Source: Casuarina equisetifolia (taxonomy: Eukaryota > Streptophyta > Magnoliopsida > Fagales > Casuarinaceae). From it: a DNA stretch of 64,000 nucleotides. A model generated the notes under the pieces. That model made no database searches, was not told the origin of the DNA, and saw nothing but the letters and a program-made list of their open reading frames with translations. The stretch lies in NCBI GenBank assembly GCA_028551475.1, contig CM052360.1, positions 12,698,501-12,762,500 of the forward strand. Reading direction: 5' to 3'. The stretch's first letter is position 1. Each line of letters starts with the position of its first letter. The position numbers were made by a program, and so were the translations under genes. Positions 11,694 through 22,957 of this stretch are shown one piece after another.

Positions 11694-12293
11694 GCATGCC
11701 TTGATTTAGCTAGGTGGAATTAGCAAACATAATTTCATTGGATGACTCATATGTAGAGATAAACTTTTTATAGTAGAAGTGATATCTCGATGGCTTTCCT
11801 CATTTGACTTATATTGTAATTTCTATGATTTTTAATTGAAAAGTTAGTCACATTTGTTTTTTCTATGTACTTGGATTAGGAAAATTTGGCAAAGTATTCT
11901 TATGCGACAAAGCATTCATAGGAACATTAGTGATTAGAATTCTAAATTGCAACGGATTGTTAAAGCAATGAAAGGAAAAAATTTGGCTTCAAAATTTCTT
12001 AAACTTTATTTCTTAGCTTGTATGTACTGCATATATGGTTTAAATGAAATCATAGACATTTTCAAAATAAGCGTATTGAAATACTAATTTTATTGGTCAA
12101 ATTTAGGAAAGTAATACATAAAAGAGCATCTCTATTTAGGAACATTAAACTTTCTTAGGTGAATATTTTATTGAGTCACAATTAGAGGATTCCAAATTCA
12201 ATTTTCCCTTAGATAAATTGTAATGTTGGAGTATGCCTTCAAACTTTTGTACTCTTTTATTCTTCAATGAATAAACTCACATATTAAAAAAAA
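11694..12293 (+). mobile_element. LINE (L1-type) 3' fragment, copy A
   Basis: Homologous to copies at 38986-40095 and 46000-46495. Broken plus-strand reading gives SHLFFLCTW and RKIWQSIL, the zinc-finger-like end of plant L1 reverse transcriptases, then LYFLACMYCIYGLNEI. The tail is TTCTTCAATGAATAAACTCAC and a short A run. The 5' end is truncated. No target duplication was found. Confidence 0.6.
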
Positions 12294-15240
12294 CAACCTT
12301 AATGTATGTATTTTTAAATGTGTATGCATCTTATGATTACAATCTTTGGAATAAAAGTAATAACATGATATTTAAGAACAATGTGAGCTTTAAATATATA
12401 ATTTTTGAAGCCATTGAAAGACTTCTAAGAGATAGATTTTTGCTATAGAAAAGATATTAGGAACAACTAAAAACTTATTTATTCAACATACTTGGAGACT
12501 TAAGAATATCATTTTTGATGTAACGTTATGTATAATCCAATCATAGAGGCATATCCCTAACTATCTTGTGTTGATAATATTTATATATAAAATTTTATTA
12601 AGAAAAAAGAAGAGGGTAAAAGTTGCTATATACTCATTATGGCTTATCGAGAAGTGCCATTAGGTTTGAGGATGGTTCATGGACTCTAAAATAAGGCGAT
12701 ATAGAAAGATCATGTGCAATAATGGTTCTAAATACCAATTTTCTATATGTTAGTTTATTTACTTTTTCTTATTTTTGGGATAGTTTTCAACCCCACCCCT
12801 TTCTTAGCTATCCATTTATAGACTTTTTATTTTTTTGAAGTATTCTTATGCATACAAGTAGCATAGTCAACCATATTAGCTTTCCCCAACCAATAACCTT
12901 TTCAATTTCCTTCATGTTCTTTGGGCAAAACAAGTCCTAATTGGTGAACTTTTTATTTTACTGGCTTTCCTTCCTTTACACAACCTATCTTACATCTGAA
13001 GTGGGAATCACGTTTGGGGTTTAATGAGTTAGACCAAACCAGTCTCGGATTTGAAGTCTTACTCCTAAGGATGATGAGATTATAAGAACAGTAAGGGTAA
13101 TTCCCTATGAAATTGGTGCTCATCTAGCCTACCTTAACTACCCTCAAGGTTAAAAAAGCCATTGATGCGAATCTTATGGTGGGCTTGAGTGAGCTCGGGT
13201 TAAGAAAATAGGTAAAAATCATTTTTTTGGTATTTTTGGGTTTTCTATGGGAAAAGTGAGTGTTTGGTAAGGAGGATGGAAGAAAACCAAAAATACGAAG
13301 AACAAAAACAAAATATAGATGCTAATAAACTCCAAGACGTAAAGACAATGCCACTAGTCAAGGAGCACCACCAATCCCTGGCAAGAATTGGATAAAGGAC
13401 GCAAAAGTTGATCACACAACTTTGGGGTTTCTATTCTTTGGAAAAACAACTCTGTTTACAATTGAAACAATGCTCTTTTTAAATAGGCAGCTAAACCTAA
13501 CCCTAGAAGGATTCTGGTAAATCAGTAATCTTTAAAACCTAATTCTAGAAGAATCCTAATAAATCAAGAATCCCTAAAATTAAGGAATCTTAACAAATTT
13601 GGACTCTGACAATAAGAGAATCCTAAACAAATAAGAGATCTAACAAGTATGGAAACCCAGGTAAATTAGGAACCTAAACAATTAAGGAAAACCAAATAAA
13701 AAAGAAATATTTTCAAACAATAAAGTAAACCTAAGAAATTAAAGACTCAACAATTATTTAGGAAACTCCCCATATTAAAACCTGCAGAGATGCTATGAAA
13801 TATTCTTGGGCTGCTTTTTCAACCTAGGCCTTCTTGGACCCATTGGATTATGTTGTGAATTCTCAATTCTTTGATGTTGGAACTTGTGATATTGGGCCTT
13901 AAGTGCATCCGCATAAGCCATAACACGGGATTTTTTTTTCTCTCCTTGTTTGGTTAAAGGGAGAGGGGAAGATATGTCTCAAACTCTAGACCTAGTGGTT
14001 TGGAGCGAATTGAGCTGCGGGAGCTGGACCCATTTTATGGCATAATGATTAAGCAACATATGAAGACAATTCAGGTCACTTTAATAGTAAAATAATTGTG
14101 AAGATAACCATGATGAAATCTAAGAATGTGACATTGATGATAGTTTTCCATGAGATGGCAAAATTGTACGTGTGGGGACCAATTGAATTATGCAAAGAAG
14201 ACAAGCCATCTACGTAGTAGTTGGATGTTGCTTGTGGTCATGACAAGATGGTGAAGTATCTCCATTTGGGTGATTGCTACTTATCAAAAAATCATCAACT
14301 TGCCTAGAGTAAAACCAAACTAATCAATGTCATAGATTAAATTAAGGAAGACTGAGATTAGCTAACATCAATAGAGGTCTCCCCAGTTGTAAAGATATTT
14401 TAATAATTTAAATTAGAAAATTTAGTATTAACTTGTTATATTGGTATACCAAATAAAAAATAATTGACTACAGTGTAAAAGTGAATTATTTTGCAACATA
14501 ACATAAAGAAAAATGTGTAGAAGAACACTATTATCTCAGTTACAAACGTTGTTTTACCATGATGTGACCGATGCCCACTCCACTCCCCTTTAACTTAAGC
14601 GCAATCTCACATCGTAGAAAGTTGTATTTGAGTATTTGGTAGCCATGCAACGTGTGTTGTTGTAGTTGTTTCCTTTTCAGCCTTGTTTGATGCAATTTTG
14701 ACATTCATCCAATTTTTTTCTCAGTGCATTACAAAGGAAAAAAAAAAAAAGACTGAAAAAAGAAAGAGGAAGCTTGGTCGGTGAAATTAACGGCACTGGT
14801 TTATATGCCTTGTCTTTGTTACATCGTACTTTGTGGCTTAAAGTATTATGGAACCTTCACTGGGTTACTATTCTGAATTTTTTCTTCTGCTTGTTTGTGC
14901 AGAGTAAAAAAGTCTCAAATTACTTGCATAACAAGCTAAAAGTAACTGATGATCCCAATTACCATACATATACGTTAAACTTCTGCCGCCTAAAACCTCA
15001 AAACCATTGGTGTACTTACAGAACTTTTGAAGAAAGTTTGTTTGTACATCCAATGAAAAGCTTCCTCAAATCCGATCGTTCCACGAATTCTACACTAAAG
15101 AAAATTTTCAACCCTGCACATGCATCCATTGATAGAATATAATTTTTTAGGTTTAGGTTTCTCGGTATGGGGAAGTCAAGAAGTGACTCATAATTCATTT
15201 TGAATTATTTAAAATTTAGCCCATTTTCCTTTTTTATTTT
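12294..15240. other. Intergenic, no gene seen
   Basis: No domain recognised. Near 13490-13660 the sequence repeats short words such as CCTAGAAGGAT and AATCCTAA irregularly. The 3' part leads into the BAHD1 promoter. A 122-codon open frame at 14774-15142 has no family features. Confidence 0.45.
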
Positions 15241-15272
15241 ATTTTTTATTACAATTATCCTACGTGAATGAA

Positions 15273-15278
15273 TATAAA
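15273..15278 (+). promoter_or_regulatory. TATA box of BAHD1
   Basis: TATAAA lies 91 bases before the ATG at 15369, inside the phrase TATAAAGGACTAACAATTT. The tandem copy BAHD2 has TATAAAGAGACTAACAATTA at nearly the same distance. This conservation supports a real core promoter. Confidence 0.65.
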
Positions 15279-15368
15279 GGACTAACAATTTGATTAAGGA
15301 ACTCCTCAGAGCGAGTTCCCCATACTGTATTTTGTGTGTTTCAGATTTCTTTGCACGACCAAAAAGGA

Positions 15369-16673
15369 ATGGAGATTAAAGTTGAGGTACTCAAGAGAGA
15401 GACTGTAAAACCTTCCTCCCCAACTCCTGAACACCTTAGATGCTTCGACCTCTGCCTTATAGATCAGCTTCAGCCAGCATCTTACATATCATTGATTCTA
15501 TTCTACTCAAATAGCACTGACCCTGCTCTTCCCGACGTCGATTCCGCAGATGTATCCCATCGGCTAAAGGCATCATTATCTGAAACACTGACTCATTTCT
15601 ACCCACTTGCTGGGAAAATCAAAGACAATGTCTCAATCGAGTGTAACGACGATGGAGCTGATTATGTGGAAGCTCGAGTTAACTGCCGTCTCTCATATAT
15701 TCTTGGTCAACCTGAAAGGAAAATGCTGCGCCAATTTCTCCCAAAAGAGAGTGAATCCCTGCAAGCAGGCACTGAAAGTCTATTGTTAGTTCAAGTTAGC
15801 TTCTTCGAATGTGGAGGAATGGCCATTGGGGTGCGTGTTTCCCGCCGGTTGGCCGATGCATCTACGACTAGTTTGTTCATCCAAGGTTGGGCTGGCACGG
15901 GTCTTGGGTCTGGTGAGGCAGTGCTACCAGAATTCGGGGTAGCATCACGTTTACCACCGAGAAGAGAGCTCTACGCCAAGCGGCCGGCCACACACTTGGA
16001 CGAGAAGACTGTCACAAAGAGGTACATGTTTGAAGCTTTAAAGATGGCTACTCTCAGGGCTAAAGCCGCCACTGCAGGCGTTCCGCAGCCGACACGCGTC
16101 GAAGCCGTGTCAGCTCTTATTTGGAAATGTGCAAGGGCCATCTCAACATCAAACCCTGGTTCTCTAAGGCCATCTAAGCTGGTCCAAATACTGAACATCC
16201 GCAAAAGGGTAGTACCGCCCTTCCCTGAAAATTCTTTTGGTAATCTCATGTGTTTGTTTATGGCGAAAACAGGAGACAGAGAAACGGACTTGCCCGGCCT
16301 GGTGATCGAGTTAAGGAAAGGTTTAGATACCTTCACCGAAAATTATTCTTCAAAATTTCAAGGCGACGAGGCTTTTCCGGTGTTTACTGACTCCTACAAA
16401 GAGATTGATAGCGTTTACTCAGATGGTATACACCTCATTGGCTTTTCCAGCTGGTGCAGATTTCCACTATATGATGCTGATTTCGGGTGGGGAAAGCCCA
16501 TATGGGTGACTGTTGGTGATTTGGTGCACAAGAACTTTATGGTGCTGATGGATACGAGAGATGGCAGTGGAATTGAAGCGTGGGTGACTCTTAGTGAAGA
16601 AGATATGGCCTTATTTGAATGTGACAAAGAGCTGCTTGAATTTGCATCCTTGAATCCAATTGTTAAGAATTAA
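15369..16673 (+). CDS. BAHD acyltransferase-like protein with Arg in place of the catalytic His (BAHD1)
   Basis: An intronless 434-residue BAHD protein of the vinorine synthase-like clade. This family moves acyl groups from acyl-CoA to alcohols or amines in specialised metabolism, usually in the cytosol. I chose ATG 15369 because it aligns with the start of the tandem copy; the frame is open further upstream but has no ATG. KPSSPTP is at residues 14-20, TRVEAVSALIW at 242-252, NSFGN at 288-292 and DFGWGKP at 371-377. The catalytic motif HxxxD reads RRLADA: residue 159 is Arg (CGC, 15843-15845) where BAHD2 has His (CAC), while Asp163 is kept. The His is the family's general base, so loss of normal activity is expected. 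There are no stops or frameshifts, so it may be a pseudoenzyme, an early pseudogene, or a sequence error. Confidence 0.9.
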   Translation: MEIKVEVLKRETVKPSSPTPEHLRCFDLCLIDQLQPASYISLILFYSNSTDPALPDVDSADVSHRLKASLSETLTHFYPLAGKIKDNVSIECNDDGADYVEARVNCRLSYILGQPERKMLRQFLPKESESLQAGTESLLLVQVSFFECGGMAIGVRVSRRLADASTTSLFIQGWAGTGLGSGEAVLPEFGVASRLPPRRELYAKRPATHLDEKTVTKRYMFEALKMATLRAKAATAGVPQPTRVEAVSALIWKCARAISTSNPGSLRPSKLVQILNIRKRVVPPFPENSFGNLMCLFMAKTGDRETDLPGLVIELRKGLDTFTENYSSKFQGDEAFPVFTDSYKEIDSVYSDGIHLIGFSSWCRFPLYDADFGWGKPIWVTVGDLVHKNFMVLMDTRDGSGIEAWVTLSEEDMALFECDKELLEFASLNPIVKN

Positions 16674-19500
16674 ATGAATCTCTCATTCATGTTCCCTGGA
16701 GGATAAATTTCCTGGTTGAACGATCCAATTTCCTGTATTCTTAGCATTTTAAAAAGGGTTCAAGTAAATTTGTATGCTATTCTCCCCACCCCCCTCTTTT
16801 TCTTTGGCACATGAATAATGGAATGAGTATGATTATTCCATACTTAAACTCGGTTCTAACAAGATCTATATAGCTTAACATCTCCCTTTTTCTTTTTCAT
16901 CCATGATATCTAATCATCTTGTGATTCTGAATCAACATATTAACATTAATAATTTTACGTTGTAGCTTGAAATAAAAAAAATCCAATGATATCTGGTCGT
17001 CATATGTGACAGATTTCTAATTTGAGAAAAGGCAGTAGGCTACCCCCATCTCTCTCTGTAATACTACGGCAAATCGACCGAGCTTGCATTCTTAAGTTCT
17101 TGTTATAGGTATGAGTATTAGAAATAAAAAATAAAAAAGATATTACTCTAGTTGAGAACTCAATAATGGTTTCAGCTCGACATTAGGTGTGTGGTGAGTG
17201 TGTGGTGAGTGTGTGAGTTTTTTTGAAAAGGAAGAAATTATAATAGGAGTTAACATTATTGATTATTTTCTAAATTATTATTTTTATTCATAATTGTGAT
17301 ATTAATCTATATTTATAGTTATAATAATAGGAGACCATCATTTGCTACGTGTATGGAAGCCACATAGCAAAAACGCGCAACAAAAGTAGAAGACGTTTGC
17401 TTTTTCCGAATCTGGACAGGATTTCCAAAACTTCTTGAAAAATAATCCTGACTGCTAAGTCAGAAATTGCACAAATTTCGAACACTGTCATCTTAGCATT
17501 ATTGCCATAAAGTATGTTGATGTGCAGATTTTAATATGTTAATATGCTGAACCATATCACTTCAGGTAGAAATAAATGAAGATGGCAAAAGCTAAACAAA
17601 CTATACAAATTCTTGATCTCTTGATCTCATGTCTCAAGCACGGCTACATAGACTTGTAAGTGGACTGCTTTCATGGAATATGGCTCAATCATCCACCAAA
17701 GAAGTTAGCGTCATATTAAGATAGAATACCCCATGTTAGGTACTTTGTTAATTTCAATCTCGAGAGATGATTAAGCAACATACAGATTGTAGTGTAAGTT
17801 GCTTTCTAGTGATCATATAATTTAAGGATGTCGTATAACAACAAAAACTATGACAGTGAAGGTATTCTATCATATGGTAAAGCCGTACGTTACCAAAATA
17901 ATTGCAAACAAAAAAATGATAGTTTTTCTTTTCAAGACAAGATAATAAATCATCGCTATCTAGATTATTGTTTGCTTATCAACAATAATCAACTTGCCAA
18001 AAAAGAACAAACTATCTCCATGCGATATATTTTTTTATTAAGGTATATCATAGCGTCAACAATGACAACTACATCCACCTCTTTCTAGAGGCTGTTCTAA
18101 AAGCAAAAGGCGAGATAGATGCCCTCTGTGATTATTATATAAACGAATACTAAATATGATCAATAATGCTTAATAAACAATATCATTCGTCACTATCGTA
18201 GGGACGACAGCATACTATTCTCTTCTCATGTCTCCGTACGAATGCAGTATTTAGCGTGCTAACAAGGGTTGAGAAGAACTTTAGTCTGGATGGTATACAA
18301 TGCAGGGGAGAGTCTCTGCAGAGCATGACCTGACCAATTAGGTCAGTTATGGCTTGCAGGAAACAGGGAAATATACAACAGTGATAGATAAAAAAAAGAA
18401 GCGAAACTTCTGTCTGTGCACAAACAATTTTCTTATTCAATTGAATTGGTGGAAAAGAATGTGATGAACTATGGTTGTTTAATAAGTTAGTTTAGTAGTG
18501 AAGCAAGTGGAGACACTAATCATGAAGTTTGGGATTTGATACCTTACCTATGCGAGTTAAGTATGTGTTGTAATACTTTAAAAAAAAACAAAAAAAAACA
18601 AAAAAAAAACATAATCAAAGAACTATGCTTAGCCGCCTGCTTCATTAACCAGCAGTAGTTGGAAAGGGGATTGTTTTAGTTCTTGGAGTGTAATTGTTAT
18701 GGAAGAAAAGGAATTCAACCAGTTTTGGTGACAAACATAAGAAGTGCTGCTCATGTATTTTCGAGATTGAAGTTGAACATGTGGCTTGTCAAAAAATCAA
18801 AGCCTAATTTAAAAATTAACTTAAGGGTTAAGAAAACTTCACTCATTTAAGCTTTCACTATAACATATTATACTTTTAGTATGAGACTTTCATATTGCAT
18901 GCATGCCCTCATATGTCAAATGCCAATATATATTAAGTAGATTACACACAATGAAATAAATTTAACTTGAACTTTAATAGTATGTTAAAAGGCTCAAATT
19001 TAACTCAAAAGTTAGTTTAAAGATTAGAATAATGCTTTACCATAAGTTATTGCACTTCTGATATAAAACCTTTCTTCTGCGCATATAGTGAATCGGTATA
19101 TCACGTGATTTTGAATTTAGGGAACATTTAAGTCGGCTTGAAGGCGCTAACAAACCTCAAATTGTAGTTCGAAAGTTGCGAAACTTCAGATCGTTCCCGT
19201 CAACTTCAGATCGTGCATATTAGGAATCCAAGAAGTTTCCAAATTACAAGTATGCAACTGCGTAAATCTTTATTTTATATAGAAATGAACAAACGGTTTT
19301 TATTCAGCCAATCTGAAACTTTGTTTTCTAGCGTAGTCTATTTTTTATCAGTGGTCCAAACCTCCACATCCGTCCGTACAAATAATGTATTTTTTAAATT
19401 TTGTGCTTTAAATTTCTAGATACTTGGAAAGATAAAGATAATGTTACGATCCTATCTTTCCGGCTTCTTTACTCATTCTTCTAAACAAGTATCGTACATG
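16674..19500. other. Intergenic between BAHD1 and BAHD2
   Basis: No gene recognised. It holds the BAHD1 3' UTR and a GTGTGGTGA repeat near 17190. An A-rich AAAAAAAAC repeat is at 18581-18611. The duplicated words ACTTCAGATCGT occur near 19184 and 19203. A minus-strand open frame at 18183-18440 (85 codons, ending RPYDSDE) is richer in GC than its surroundings but I do not recognise it. Confidence 0.4.
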
Positions 19501-19505
19501 ATGAT

Positions 19506-19511
19506 TATAAA
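19506..19511 (+). promoter_or_regulatory. TATA box of BAHD2
   Basis: TATAAA lies 98 bases before the BAHD2 ATG, in the same sequence context (GACTAACAATT) as the BAHD1 TATA box. Confidence 0.65.
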
Positions 19512-19608
19512 GAGACTAACAATTAGATGAATGCCATTGAAGGAACACCTTTGAGCCAGGACCCCATATCTTGAGTGTCTCGAGCTCCTTGCGAGAAAGC
19601 AATAGTAG

Positions 19609-20919
19609 ATGGAGATTCAAGTAGAGATAACCAAGAGAGAGACAATAAAGCCTTCTACTCCAACTCCCCATCACCTTAGATACCACGACCTCTGCCTTAT
19701 AGATCAGCTGCAGCCGGAGTCTCACATATCGATGATTCTGTTCTACTCTAATAGCACTGACGGTCCTCTTGCCCACGTCAAAACTGCAGATCGGCTTGAA
19801 AGACTAAAGACATCATTGTCTGAAACTCTGACTCGTTTCTACCCACTAGCGGGAAAAATCAGAGATCATGTCCTAGTCGAGTGTAAAGACGACGGGGCCG
19901 ATTTTCTGGAAGCAAGAGTACATTGTCGTCTCTCTGAAATGCTGGAACGGCCTGAACAGAAAACGCTGAGCCAATTGCTTCCTAAGGCAATTGCATCCTC
20001 GCAAGGAGGCCCTGGAAGTCTTGTGGTCGTTCAGGCTAACCTGTTTGGTTGTGGGGGAATGGCCATCGGGGTGCTCGTCTCCCACAGGTTAGCTGATGCA
20101 TTTACGACTAGCATGTTCCTCCAGGGCTGGGCTTGCTCAGTGCTCGGGTCTGATGGGGCAGTGGCACCGGAATTTGGTCTATCATCTCGCTTACCGCCAA
20201 GAAGGGAGTTCTCAGCCACACCACCGGCCACGCACTTGAGGACTCAGAAAAGTGTTTCCAGGAGGTACGTTTTTGATGCTTCAAAGATTACAGCTCTCAA
20301 GGCTAAAGCCGCCAGTGCCAGCGTTCAGAAACCGACACGAGTTGAAGCCGTATCAGCTCTCATTTGGAGATGTACGACCGCGGTCTCAAGCTCAAAATTT
20401 GGTTCTCTAAAGCCATCCAAGCTAATCCAAATGATGAACATTCGTAAAAGGCTTGTACCGCCCGCGGCAGAGAGGTCTTTTGGGAATCTCGTGTGGTGTT
20501 TTGAGGCGCACACAGGCGACACTGACATAGAGTTGCACAGCTTGGTCAGTAAGCTAAGGAAAGGATTAGAAGCTTTTACTGACAACTATGCAACTAAATT
20601 TCAGGGGGATGAAGCATTTTCAGTGATTTGCAAGTCTCATAAGGAGATTGAAAAGCTTTATACAACGGAGCCTATGCAGTTCTTTTGTTTTTCGAGTTGG
20701 TGCAAATTTCCACTATATGAAACTGATTTTGGGTGGGGAAAGCCGACATGGGTCACTATTGCTAATTTGGCCATCAAGAATGTTATTGTGCTGATGGATA
20801 CGAGCGATGGCAACGGAATGGAAGCTTGGGTGAGTCTTAGTGAAGAGGATATGGCATTGTTTGACCCCAACAACGAGCTCCTTGAATTTGCATCCTTAAA
20901 TCCCAGTGCTATAAATTGA
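19609..20919 (+). CDS. BAHD acyltransferase, vinorine synthase-like (BAHD2)
   Basis: A single-exon 436-residue BAHD enzyme, the usual length for the family. The start ATG at 19609 gives MEIQVEITKRET, a typical clade start. The catalytic HxxxD is intact as SHRLADA (His159, Asp163), and DFGWGKP (373-379) supports the fold. TRVEAVSALIW and RSFGN, which line the solvent channel in solved relatives, are present. It probably transfers an acetyl or other short acyl group from acyl-CoA to a specialised metabolite. The acceptor cannot be read from sequence. It is 2.9 kb downstream of BAHD1 in the same orientation and about 68% identical over the first 170 residues (counted by eye), so the two are tandem duplicates. 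Copia-A begins about 500 bp after its stop. Confidence 0.93.
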   Translation: MEIQVEITKRETIKPSTPTPHHLRYHDLCLIDQLQPESHISMILFYSNSTDGPLAHVKTADRLERLKTSLSETLTRFYPLAGKIRDHVLVECKDDGADFLEARVHCRLSEMLERPEQKTLSQLLPKAIASSQGGPGSLVVVQANLFGCGGMAIGVLVSHRLADAFTTSMFLQGWACSVLGSDGAVAPEFGLSSRLPPRREFSATPPATHLRTQKSVSRRYVFDASKITALKAKAASASVQKPTRVEAVSALIWRCTTAVSSSKFGSLKPSKLIQMMNIRKRLVPPAAERSFGNLVWCFEAHTGDTDIELHSLVSKLRKGLEAFTDNYATKFQGDEAFSVICKSHKEIEKLYTTEPMQFFCFSSWCKFPLYETDFGWGKPTWVTIANLAIKNVIVLMDTSDGNGMEAWVSLSEEDMALFDPNNELLEFASLNPSAIN

Positions 20920-21421
20920 ATGATGAAGTTATGTTATGTTGTTGGGTGGACAACAAATCTGCTTGATCTGTATCGTTAAATATTTGAATCGGAAACTTTC
21001 AAGAATGAAAATATCTACTTATTTATTTTTGATTTTCTTTATATACATGCACTCTGTTTACACACCTAAGTATTGAATTTTAAATTAAGAGGTCTTAAGT
21101 TGTGCTATCTTACCATTAAACTAAAAAAGGATCGACAAATATCTATTTATTTCATCTTGTATACCCTTTCTAGATTCATTTAAGGAAAAAACATTTCAAA
21201 ACTTTGTTGCTTGTTTAAAATAATATCATTCAAACATTAGTTTTTTACACGGACCCAGGCAGGTCATAATTGCTGTAAAAAATTCACTGCAGAAATTTCT
21301 TGTTTTTCACTCTTTATTCTTTCTTTTTGCTCTTTTAGTCAATTAAATCATGCCTCAAAAAGTTTGCACGCATCACGTTTGGATCCGCATGCATCACGAA
21401 GAGCACAAGCCATAGTTTGCG
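20920..21421 (+). other. 3' flank of BAHD2, no gene seen
   Basis: Non-coding AT-rich sequence between the BAHD2 stop and the Copia-A target site. It likely includes the BAHD2 3' UTR. Confidence 0.5.
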
Positions 21422-21426
21422 CGGCT

Positions 21427-22026
21427 TGTTGGTGTAGTGAGATCCTTACTTGAAGAAGCTGAAAGAAACAAGAAGGAGCTGCACGAGAGAGGGAAGAGAG
21501 CCTTGACTGCTATCCTGAGCTCACTGCCTAGTCCAGCATCAACCATGCAGAGAACTACGTCGCAGTTGGTAATTAAGGAACCAAGTGAGCAAGCCTATAT
21601 GTTACATACACCTCATAGTACCTATCGGCAAGCTTACATACCCAAAGTCACCCGACAACATGGATTCCAAGCAAGCAAGAGCTCAGCATTCAAGCCCTAT
21701 CATCCTGGAGAGTCATCAGGAAGTTCTATCCCGAGATTAGGTGCTCCACCGCCCATCCATCCAAGAAATAAGATAAAAAAGGGAGGTGCCAACCTTATTT
21801 GGAGGAAGTCAAAAGTGGACGTTACGAGATAGAGGAAGATGAAGATAACTTTAGCTGACCTTGACTTTGTAATATGAACTAATATATGCCTATTTTGTAT
21901 TTGAAGGCCACTGGTTATATAAGACCAATACGTGCCTAGGAAAGATTTGTACTATTTTCCTAGGCCATTTTGCTATAATATTACAAGCTTTCTTTACATG
22001 TGCTTGAGTATTTTGCAAATTTAAGT
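21427..22026 (+). repeat. 5' LTR of Copia-A
   Basis: Begins TGTTGGTG and ends AATTTAAGT. The target duplication and the adjacent primer binding site fix the borders. The 3' end is therefore GT and not the usual CA. A TATA box (TTATATAAG) is near 21914. An open frame fills 21437-21832. Confidence 0.9.
21437..21832 (+). other. Open frame inside the U3 of the Copia-A 5' LTR
   Basis: 132 codons open from a GTG; there is no ATG at the start, and the first internal Met is well inside. The product is Glu/Lys-rich at first (LLEEAERNKKELHERGKR), then Pro/Ser-rich, and ends basic (HPRNKIKKGGANLIWRK). It stops before the LTR TATA box. The same frame is open in the 3' LTR, where it is fused to the end of pol. 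It is probably a C-terminal pol extension copied into the 5' LTR by reverse transcription and not a separate gene. I recognise no family. Confidence 0.5.
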
Positions 22027-22039
22027 TGGTATCAGAGCC
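22027..22039 (+). other. Primer binding site of Copia-A
   Basis: TGGTATCAGAGCC, the standard plant initiator tRNA-Met binding sequence, starts at the base after the 5' LTR. Confidence 0.92.
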
Positions 22040-22042
22040 AAC

Positions 22043-22957
22043 ATGGCACGCAGAAATAATACCTACTCATTTCCAAACTCTATCAATATGAGCAATTTCA
22101 TTACAATCAAGCTCACCGAAGGAAATTATCTTTCCTGGATGACTCAGATAAAATCTCTTCTTCAAACTCAGAGACTTACTGGTTTCATCATAGGAGACAT
22201 CCCAAAACCTAGCCAAATAGTTGGAGATTCAGAAACCCCAGATCCTAATCTTGACTCATGGTCACAAAGTGATGCATTAGTTAAGTCATGGATAATCAGT
22301 ACACTCTCTAAAGAAGCTTTAGGTTATATCTTTGAACTAGAGACATCATCACAAGTTTGGGATGAGCTGGCAAATCACTTTGCTCAGAGAACAAAATCTC
22401 AAGAATTTGATCTACTTTCCTAACTCAACAACATTCTGAAGGAAGGTAAAACTCTGTCAAATTTTTTGATAGAATTCAAAGGTATTCTGAATCAATTAAG
22501 TTCAATTGGAAAGCCTGTTTTAGATTCTGTAAAAACATTTAGACTACTTGAAAGTCTTGATGCATCTTATGAATCTTTCAAAACTTCTATGTTTCACCCT
22601 CCAATACTTGAATTTTGCACCGTGATATCACAACTTCAAGCATATGAATCACGAATTATTAGGTATCCTAAACAAAATTTGACATCACCAAATAAGAATG
22701 CAGCTTATTTTGTCCAAAGATTTAATAGAGGTGGTAAAGGAAACAAAGGCAGAAATTTTCAACAAAGATTTTCCTCACAAGGACGAGGCTTCACACCAAC
22801 GGCATACAACAACAATAAGAGTATGTTCAATCAAGGAAAAATAAGTGGAAATCCTCCAAACAACACATTAGGTAATGATACTCAATTATTTCCCCAACAC
22901 CCTATCACTTGTCAAATCTGTGGTAAGAAAGGACATACAGGTCTTGAATGTTGGTGA
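22043..22957 (+). pseudogene. gag of Copia-A, one internal stop
   Basis: Starts at ATG 22043 and reads FITIKLTEGNYLSWMTQI, the usual copia gag opening, followed by a UBN2-type capsid region. TAA at 22421-22423 interrupts the frame, which continues in the same phase. It ends in a zinc knuckle CQICGKKGHTGLEC of the CX2CX4HX4C type, then TGG TGA. Both stops fit single C-to-T changes (CAA to TAA, CGA to TGA), as expected for decay of methylated DNA. The capsid would carry the element RNA in the cytoplasm, but this copy cannot make a full protein. Confidence 0.88.

Noticed and set aside
15336..15368. Upstream extension of the BAHD1 frame
   Set aside because: The frame is open but has no ATG before 15369, and BAHD2 aligns from 15369. 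The extension is leader sequence.
17190..17216. GTGTGGTGA repeat as a possible regulatory array
   Set aside because: Only two to three short copies. An ordinary microsatellite-like stretch.
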